From: an uncultured Faecalibacterium sp.
GTDB taxonomy: Bacteria > Bacillota > Clostridia > Oscillospirales > Ruminococcaceae
Direction of reading: 5' to 3'
Assembly (NCBI GenBank): GCA_900765705.1
Contig: CAAFSR010000285.1
Coordinates: 1-11,018 of the forward strand
DNA length: 11,018 bases
Made by a program: the position numbers and the translations under genes. Positions 6,656-11,018 of this stretch are shown in pieces. The notes beneath the pieces are model-generated. The model was not told where the DNA came from, did not search any database, and saw nothing but the letters and a program-made list of their open reading frames with translations. Each line of letters opens with the position of its first letter. Position 1 is the stretch's first letter.

Positions 6656-6692
6656 CGACCCCTGCCAGTGCCAAAGGCGCTGGCGGGGGTCG
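6656..6692. terminator. Bidirectional intrinsic terminator between gluQRS and the PAP2 gene
   Basis: The 17-bp arms 6656-6672 and 6676-6692 pair across a 3-nt loop with two G-U wobbles. To the right lies TTTTGCTTTATTCTTT; on the minus strand the stem is followed by GCTTTTTCTTTTCCTTCTT. Both strands thus have a stem plus T-tract, serving the convergent gluQRS and PAP2 genes. Confidence 0.92.
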
Positions 6693-6706
6693 TTTTGCTT
6701 TATTCT

Positions 6707-7363
6707 TTACACTCTCCGCACTTGCGGCAGGCGGCTGCGCTCGGCGGAGGTAAAGGCGCTGTCCAGCGCCAGTGCCAGCAGCGCACCCAAGGCCACATCG
6801 ATGCAGCTGTGCTGCTTGAGCAGCACGGTGGAGCAGACGATGGAAACGCACAGCACGACGGCGGCGGGACGCATCCAGCGGCGGCGGGGCGCATCAAAGA
6901 TGTGGCTGCGGTAGTACGCCAGCAGCAGCGTTACCGAGTTGAACACATGGATGGAGGGGCACACGTTGGTGGCGGTGTCGGTGCGGTACAAAAAGCGCAC
7001 CGTCCGGGCAAAGATATCGTTGCCCGGCACCCAGTAGGGGCGCAGGTCCAGCGCTGTGGGCAGCACCGCGTAGCAGGCCAGTGCAAGGGTCATGCCGGAG
7101 AACAGCGGCAGGCACAGCCGCCAGAAGTCCTCACGCGGGGCTTTCCACAGCAGATAGAACAGGGTAAAGGGGATCCACAAAAACCATGCAAAATAGGGGA
7201 TCACCGCATATTTGCAGAAGGGGATCAGATCATCCAGACGGCAGTGCACCAGAATGCTGCGCAGGGGGACGTTTGCCTCCAGATGATGAAAGACGGTAAG
7301 ATAAAATATAGAATACAGCGCCATGAACCCCACAGGGTGGCGCGCAAACCAGCTGCGTTTCAT
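6707..7363 (-). CDS. PAP2-superfamily membrane phosphatase
   Basis: Encodes 218 residues with several hydrophobic segments (about 11-28, 50-73, 85-103, 138-150, 166-182, 187-203), so an integral membrane protein. The PAP2 signature is reduced but readable: DLRP (106-109) in place of motif 1, CPSIHVFNS (135-143) carrying the motif-2 PSxH with His139, and STVLLKQHSCIDV (178-190) carrying the motif-3 His185 and Asp189, the likely nucleophile pair. Family members remove phosphate from lipid phosphates such as phosphatidate or undecaprenyl pyrophosphate, or act as lipid phosphotransferases; the substrate here is unknown. The ATG is fixed by AAAGGAGG about 7 nt upstream. It has its own promoter and shares a bidirectional terminator with gluQRS, so it is probably monocistronic. 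Confidence 0.85.
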   Translation of the reverse strand: MKRSWFARHPVGFMALYSIFYLTVFHHLEANVPLRSILVHCRLDDLIPFCKYAVIPYFAWFLWIPFTLFYLLWKAPREDFWRLCLPLFSGMTLALACYAVLPTALDLRPYWVPGNDIFARTVRFLYRTDTATNVCPSIHVFNSVTLLLAYYRSHIFDAPRRRWMRPAAVVLCVSIVCSTVLLKQHSCIDVALGALLALALDSAFTSAERSRLPQVRRV

Positions 7364-7410
7364 AGAATAGCCTCCTTTTGCAGAAGAGCAAAGTCTGATA
7401 GCATTGAGAA

Positions 7411-7439
7411 ATTATACGCCGGAGCGATGAAGATTGCAA
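7411..7439 (-). promoter_or_regulatory. Sigma-A promoter of the PAP2 gene
   Basis: Minus strand: TTGCAA (7434-7439), a 17-bp spacer and TATAAT (7411-7416). The predicted leader is about 40 nt, ending in the AAAGGAGG ribosome binding site. Confidence 0.8.
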
Positions 7440-7623
7440 GAACGAAAGGTGAAAACTTTGTCAAATGCCGGACGAATAATTTGTGGAACTTGTAAAAAAT
7501 ACCAGCAACCTTCTGTATTCAATACGATCCGGAAAGGCGGTTTCCTGCATCCGGGACAAAAATTGTAAAAGGGCTGCTGCACAAGATCCGCTCAGACAAA
7601 GCCTGACCGGCAGATACTATAAA

Positions 7624-7657
7624 AGCTCCCCCTTCGGGGGAGCTGGCGCGCAGCGCC
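7624..7657. repeat. REP-like double-hairpin intergenic repeat element
   Basis: Two adjacent hairpins: AGCTCCCCC (7624-7632) with GGGGGAGCT (7636-7644), then GGCGC (7645-7649) with GCGCC (7653-7657), followed by TGAGAGGG. From memory this matches a very abundant class of short intergenic repeats in Faecalibacterium and related gut clostridia; copy number cannot be checked in this window. An 8-bp direct repeat CTATAAAA lies at 7617-7624 and 7678-7685, bracketing it like a target-site duplication. Read leftward, the first hairpin is followed by TTTTATAG, so it may also back up the MATE terminator. Confidence 0.6.
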
Positions 7658-7687
7658 TGAGAGGGTTTGCAGCTCTTCTATAAAAAC

Positions 7688-7723
7688 AGGACAGCGGCGT
7701 GTCCGCAGACACACCGCTGTCCT
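7688..7723 (-). terminator. Intrinsic terminator of the MATE gene
   Basis: A 16-bp stem (7688-7703 with 7708-7723), with one G-U-type position and a 4-nt loop, lies 13 bp past the MATE stop codon. Read leftward, it is followed by GTTTTTATAG. Confidence 0.88.
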
Positions 7724-7736
7724 AAGGGTTGTTTGG

Positions 7737-9095
7737 TTATATCACACTCTGCTCCAGCCAGCTGCCGCGGCGGAAGCGCAGATAGAAGCACAGCGAGCGG
7801 AACACCCAGTCCAGATACATTCCCATCCAGATGCTCAGCAGCCCGCCGCCGAAGCACAGCACTGCCAGATAGCAGAAGCCCACCCGGAACGCCCACATGG
7901 ACACGATGCTCACGGTCATGGTAAAGCGGGCGTCACCGGCGGCGCGCAGGATGTTGGGCAGGGTAAAGCTGGACGGCCACACGAACAGGGAAACGATGTT
8001 GAACCACACCATAATGTCCAGCGCCATGGCCTGCGCCTGTGGCGAAAGGTTGAACAGGGACACCGCGAACCGGTTGGCAAAGAAAAAGGCCGAAAGGTTC
8101 ATTACCCACGCGCCGCAGTAAGCGGTCAGCATCAGGCGGCGGGCGTAGTATACCGCCTGCTCCTTTTCGCCCGCACCCAGACACTGGCCCACCACGGTCA
8201 AGGCGGCCATGCCCACGGCGTTGGCGGGAATGTTCAAAAAGGTGGTGGTGGTATTGGCCACCGCGTTGGCGGCAATGGCCGCCGTGCCAAGGGTGGAGGT
8301 CAGGCTGGAGACCGACAGCTTGCCGATCTGGAACATTCCGTTCTCGATGCCGGCGGGGATGCCCACCCGCAGGATGCGCCGGATCAGCCCGCCGTCCGGG
8401 ACAAGCGCCCGCAGGCTGTCCACCCGCAGGGCGCAGCCCGGCTTTTGCAGCAGATACAGCACCACCACGCAGGCAATGGCGCGGGACACAAGGCTGGCCA
8501 GCGCCGCACCCATGACCCCCATGCCGAAGCCGTAGATCAGCGCCGCGTTGCCGCCGATGTTCACCACGTTCATCACCAGACTGGACAGCATACTGATCTT
8601 GCTGTTGCCCTGCGCCCGGAACAGCGCCGCACCGGCGTTGTACAGGCCGATGAAGGGGTAGCTCAGCGCCGAAAGCAGAAAGTAGGTCTCGGCGTAGTGC
8701 ATCACGTCCGCATCGATGGAGCCAAAGATGCCCCGCAGGATGGCGTGCCGCCCGCCGATGACCACCGCCGCCACCAGCACACTGAAGCTGGACAGCACGA
8801 ATAAGATCTGCGCGGCGGCGGCCTTGGCGTTTTTCGGCTCCTGATGGCCGATGTACTGGCTGGTGACCACCGCGCCGCCGGTGGCCAGTGCGCTCATGAT
8901 CTGGATCATCAGGGTGTTAAAGCTGTCCACAAGGCTTACGCCGGACACGGCAGCCTCGCCCACCGAGGATACCATCAACGTATCTGCCAGACCAATGGTC
9001 ACGCTGAGCGCCTGCTCCGCGATCAGCGGCAGCAGCAGTGCCACCAGCGCCTGCCGCGGAAACAGGGGCGTGGATTTGAATTTGGACGATTTCAT
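7737..9095 (-). CDS. MATE-family multidrug/Na+-type efflux transporter
   Basis: Encodes 452 residues, the normal size for a 12-helix MATE (multi-antimicrobial extrusion) protein, and hydrophobic throughout. Family features include the N-terminal LPLIAEQALSVTIGLADTLMVSSVG region, LFRAQGNSK (158-166), GIPAGIENGMFQIGK (245-259), VVGQCLGAGE (301-310) and ILRAAGDARF (382-391), showing the two pseudo-symmetric six-helix halves. MATE proteins export cationic compounds using Na+ or H+ gradients; this substrate is unknown. The start is placed at ATG 9095, with GGAGG at 9101-9105 just 5 nt upstream. The longer frame back to TTG 9119 would place that SD inside the coding region and adds eight residues with no hydrophobic character. 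Single-gene unit with its own promoter, divergent from the pyrophosphatase gene. Confidence 0.93.
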   Translation of the reverse strand: MKSSKFKSTPLFPRQALVALLLPLIAEQALSVTIGLADTLMVSSVGEAAVSGVSLVDSFNTLMIQIMSALATGGAVVTSQYIGHQEPKNAKAAAAQILFVLSSFSVLVAAVVIGGRHAILRGIFGSIDADVMHYAETYFLLSALSYPFIGLYNAGAALFRAQGNSKISMLSSLVMNVVNIGGNAALIYGFGMGVMGAALASLVSRAIACVVVLYLLQKPGCALRVDSLRALVPDGGLIRRILRVGIPAGIENGMFQIGKLSVSSLTSTLGTAAIAANAVANTTTTFLNIPANAVGMAALTVVGQCLGAGEKEQAVYYARRLMLTAYCGAWVMNLSAFFFANRFAVSLFNLSPQAQAMALDIMVWFNIVSLFVWPSSFTLPNILRAAGDARFTMTVSIVSMWAFRVGFCYLAVLCFGGGLLSIWMGMYLDWVFRSLCFYLRFRRGSWLEQSVI

Positions 9096-9137
9096 GCTGT
9101 CCTCCGTTGCAAATGACAAAAAAGCTCGAATGCCTCT

Positions 9138-9166
9138 ATCATACAGCGGAATTTGTCAGAATGCAA
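9138..9166 (-). promoter_or_regulatory. Sigma-A promoter of the MATE gene
   Basis: Minus strand: TTGCAT (9161-9166), a 17-bp spacer and TATGAT (9138-9143). The predicted leader is about 35-40 nt. A 10-bp palindrome lies directly upstream. Confidence 0.75.
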
Positions 9167-9170
9167 GGGG

Positions 9171-9180
9171 TTGTATACAA
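9171..9180. promoter_or_regulatory. 10-bp palindrome TTGTATACAA upstream of the MATE -35 box (possible operator)
   Basis: A perfect dyad, TTGTA/TACAA, 4 bp upstream of the MATE -35 box and about 40 bp from the -35 of the divergent pyrophosphatase promoter. The symmetry is seen; binding of a regulator (GntR- or MarR-like dyads can look similar) is speculation, and no regulator gene is nearby. Confidence 0.3.
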
Positions 9181-9219
9181 GAAACTGCGAAAAGCAACAG
9201 TCTGCCGCGCTGCGCGCCC

Positions 9220-9248
9220 TTTACCCCTGCACACAGTTGTGTTAAAAT
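9220..9248 (+). promoter_or_regulatory. Probable promoter of the pyrophosphatase gene (extended -10)
   Basis: TTTACC (9220-9225), a 17-bp spacer and TAAAAT (9243-9248), with TGT immediately before the -10 giving an extended -10. The match is weaker than for the other promoters. The predicted leader is about 85 nt and contains a GGCTGCAGCC palindrome (9251-9260) and two copies of ATGATAAG. Confidence 0.55.
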
Positions 9249-9294
9249 AAGGCTGCAGCCCGCCCCGCTGTGCAGGAGAGGTACGGGCTGGCAA

Positions 9295-9312
9295 ATGATA
9301 AGGTATGATAAG
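9295..9312 (+). repeat. Tandem ATGATAAG direct repeat in the ppaC leader
   Basis: ATGATAAG occurs at 9295-9302 and 9305-9312, a 10-bp period, 28 bp before the start codon. It could be a protein-binding pair or chance. Confidence 0.4.
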
Positions 9313-9340
9313 AAGGTAAAGACCCACAAGGGGGTAAAGT

Positions 9341-10996
9341 ATGCAGCAAACTGCGCACAAGGTCGTGGTCATCGGGCATCGCAACCCGGACACCGACTCC
9401 ATCTGCTCTGCCATTGCCTATGCAGAGCTGAAAAATAAGACCAGTGATCTGGTCTGCGAGGCCCGGCGTGCGGGCAAGATGAATCAGGAAACCGAATTCG
9501 TGCTGAAAAAGTTCGGGGTCACGCCGCCCCGGATGTGCACCGACGTCAACCCGAAGATCCGGGACGTGGACTACCGTCAGGTGGCCGGCATCTCCGGCTC
9601 TACCAGCCTGCGCAAGGCGTGGGAGATCATGCGCGACCAGAAGATCGACACCCTTCCTGTGACCAGCGAGGACAACGAATTGCAGGGTGTCATCACGGTG
9701 AAGGATATCGCTACCGCCAATATGGACCTGTTCGACACCGGCATCCTTGCCAAAAGCCGCACCAGCTACCGCAATATTCTGGAAACGCTGGGCGCTACCA
9801 TGGTGGTGGGCAGCGAGGATGCAGTGTGCACCACCGGCCACATCCGCATTGGCACAGCCACCCCGGAAATGCTGGAAAGCAGCATGGAAAAAGGGGATAT
9901 CGTCATCCTGACCAACCGCTACGAAAGCCAGCTTTGTGCCATTGAGAAGGAAGCTTCTCTTATCATCATCTGCAACGGCGCAAAGGTGGGGCGTACCATC
10001 CAGCATATCGCCGCCGAGACCGGCGTGGCCATCATGAGCGCCCCCTGCGATACCTACGCGGCGGCAAAGCTCATCAGCCAGTGTGCACCCATCTCCTATT
10101 ACATGACCCGGGACAATATCATGAAGTTCACCCTCGTCACCCCGGTGGCAGACGTTACCCGCGTGATGGCCAAGGTGCGCCACCGCTATTTCCCCATTCT
10201 GGACGAGGACGGCAAGTACTGCGGTATGATCAGCCGCCGCAACATCATCAATCTGCGCAAGCGCCGCATCATTCTGGTGGACCACAACGAAGCCACACAG
10301 GCTGTGGAGGGCTTTGATCAGGCCGAAATTCTGGAGATCATCGACCACCACCGCATCGGCAGTCTGGAAACCAGCGGCCCGGTGTACTTCCGCAACCAGC
10401 CGGTGGGCTGCACCGCCACCATCGTCACCCAGATGTACGACGAAAACGGCGTGGCCATCCCGCAAAAGATCGCCGGTCTGCTGCTGGCTGCCATCCTTTC
10501 GGATACGCTGGTGTTCCGCAGCCCTACCTGCACCCCCATCGATGTGAACGCCGCCAACCGCTTGGCCAAAATTGCCGGGGTGGATATCAACGAGTTTGCA
10601 AACGAGATGTTCGAGGCCGGCGAAAAGCTGGACGGCAAGACCGCCGAGGAGGTGTTTTTGCAGGACTTCAAGGTGTTCATGTGCGGCGATATCCGCTTTG
10701 GCGTGGCACAGGGCAGCTACATGACCCGCAAGAACCTGACCGCCGCCGAGGAGCTGCTGAAACCCTATCTGGAGGAGGCGCGCAACAAGCAGAATGTGGA
10801 GGATATCTATATGCTGCTGACCGACGTGCCCAAGGAGGAGAGCGTGGTCATCTGCAACGGGCGCTACGCCGCCGAGGTGCTGGCCGATGGCTTTGACACC
10901 CAGCCCGCCGCCGATGCCAGCTGGACGCTGCCGGGCGTGGTGAGCCGCAAAAAGCAGTTCATCCCCGCCCTGATGACCGCCTATCAGGAACTGTAA
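9341..10996 (+). CDS. ppaC: Manganese-dependent inorganic pyrophosphatase, family II, with regulatory CBS-DRTGG-CBS insert
   Basis: Encodes 551 residues, against about 310 for a plain family II enzyme; the extra length is a regulatory insert. It hydrolyses pyrophosphate to phosphate in the cytoplasm. The DHH domain starts with GHRNPDTDS (12-20: His13, Asp17, Asp19) and resumes after the insert with VDHNE (313-317), IIDHHRIG (333-340) and SDT (Asp388), which supply the Mn ligands. The DHHA2 domain ends with SRKKQ (535-539), the substrate-binding signature. The insert comprises CBS1 (about 70-130), a DRTGG-like part (about 150-245) and CBS2 (about 250-305). In characterised CBS-PPases it binds adenine nucleotides, with AMP/ADP inhibiting and ATP or diadenosine polyphosphates activating, so activity should follow energy state. 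ATG 9341 has AAGGGGG 6 nt upstream, a G-rich variant of the SD. The next gene probably starts 14 bp after its stop. Confidence 0.95.
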   Translation: MQQTAHKVVVIGHRNPDTDSICSAIAYAELKNKTSDLVCEARRAGKMNQETEFVLKKFGVTPPRMCTDVNPKIRDVDYRQVAGISGSTSLRKAWEIMRDQKIDTLPVTSEDNELQGVITVKDIATANMDLFDTGILAKSRTSYRNILETLGATMVVGSEDAVCTTGHIRIGTATPEMLESSMEKGDIVILTNRYESQLCAIEKEASLIIICNGAKVGRTIQHIAAETGVAIMSAPCDTYAAAKLISQCAPISYYMTRDNIMKFTLVTPVADVTRVMAKVRHRYFPILDEDGKYCGMISRRNIINLRKRRIILVDHNEATQAVEGFDQAEILEIIDHHRIGSLETSGPVYFRNQPVGCTATIVTQMYDENGVAIPQKIAGLLLAAILSDTLVFRSPTCTPIDVNAANRLAKIAGVDINEFANEMFEAGEKLDGKTAEEVFLQDFKVFMCGDIRFGVAQGSYMTRKNLTAAEELLKPYLEEARNKQNVEDIYMLLTDVPKEESVVICNGRYAAEVLADGFDTQPAADASWTLPGVVSRKKQFIPALMTAYQEL

Positions 10997-11010
10997 AGGA
11001 ATGATGCACC

Positions 11011-11018
11011 GTGTTTGA
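11011..11018 (+). CDS. Possible start of the next gene (GTG), cut by window edge
   Basis: GTG TTT GA follows an AAAGGA ribosome-binding-like sequence (10995-11000) by 10 nt. There is no terminator between this point and ppaC, so a co-transcribed gene is plausible. The two ATGs at 11002 and 11005 lead to a TGA at once and are not usable. Only two codons are visible, so nothing can be said of the product. Confidence 0.35.

Larger units (their letters stand above)
7440..7736. other. Gene-free spacer between PAP2 and MATE genes
   Basis: About 300 bp without a credible gene. The right half holds a tandem-hairpin repeat and the MATE terminator. The left part (7440-7616) has only a weak 5-bp hairpin near 7531-7545 and no clear promoter on either strand; a 66-codon rightward frame at 7483-7683 runs into the repeat and has no recognisable protein features. 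A small RNA is possible but unsupported. Confidence 0.5.

Noticed and set aside
7459..7464. TTGACA on the minus strand upstream of the PAP2 gene
   Set aside because: No -10 box sits 16-18 bp downstream; the TATAAT at 7411-7416 is instead correctly spaced from TTGCAA at 7434-7439.
6587..7495. 302-codon open frame on the plus strand
   Set aside because: It starts inside gluQRS, runs through a strong terminator hairpin and then opposite the PAP2 gene; no protein motif is visible.
9096..9119. TTG start extending the MATE protein by eight residues
   Set aside because: The strong GGAGG would then fall inside the coding region; it is correctly placed for ATG 9095.
9242..10465. 407-codon open frame on the minus strand
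   Set aside because: Antisense to ppaC, which is unmistakable; the composition is that of a shadow frame.
1..11018. CRISPR array, tRNA/rRNA genes, phage or IS genes, defence systems
   Set aside because: No regularly spaced repeats, no cloverleaf-like segments recognised, and no transposase, integrase, nuclease or toxin-antitoxin-like proteins in any convincing frame.

Overview
This window is a GC-rich stretch of a low-GC-phylum-type (Firmicutes/Bacillota) chromosome. It has strong AGGAGG-like ribosome binding sites, sigma-A promoters with 17-bp spacers, and intrinsic terminators at most transcript ends. A LicT-type antiterminator, a CBS-containing family II pyrophosphatase and a short double-hairpin intergenic repeat together suggest a gut clostridial lineage such as Faecalibacterium or another Oscillospiraceae/Ruminococcaceae. 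That placement is inference from style and gene content, not from a database match.

Layout. (1) 1-633: 3' part of a DUF362 protein with two [4Fe-4S] motifs, running rightward and converging on a leftward lipoprotein gene (686-1300). A hairpin at 641-672 lies between them. (2) 1301-1648: a dense regulatory region. It holds two divergent, near-perfect promoters, one for the lipoprotein and one for the sugar operon. A 12-bp motif is repeated in inverted orientation at almost the same distance upstream of each -35 box. The rightward leader also carries a BglG/LicT-type antiterminator (RAT) hairpin that overlaps an intrinsic terminator. (3) 1649-5543: a three-gene sugar operon, made of a LicT-family PRD antiterminator, a MalP/GlvC-like PTS EIICB permease and a GH4 6-phospho-alpha-glucosidase, closed by a strong terminator at 5559-5594. 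(4) 5602-6638: glutamyl-Q tRNA(Asp) synthetase with its own promoter. (5) 6656-7439: a bidirectional terminator, then a leftward PAP2-family membrane phosphatase with its promoter. (6) 7440-7736: gene-free, with a tandem-hairpin repeat and the terminator of the next leftward gene. (7) 7737-9166: a leftward MATE efflux transporter and its promoter. (8) 9220-11018: a rightward CBS-domain manganese-dependent inorganic pyrophosphatase, followed directly by the probable GTG start of another gene cut by the window edge.

How the genes work together. The EIICB imports an alpha-glucoside such as maltose and phosphorylates it, the GH4 enzyme hydrolyses the 6-phospho-sugar to glucose 6-phosphate plus the other sugar unit, and the antiterminator probably lets transcription pass its own leader terminator when substrate is present. 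The permease has no EIIA domain and must borrow one from elsewhere. The other genes look like independent housekeeping or membrane functions. I found no phage, IS, CRISPR or defence genes and no obviously new multi-gene system. The least ordinary parts are the divergent control region at 1301-1648 and the pairing of a LicT-type switch with an alpha-glucoside pathway.
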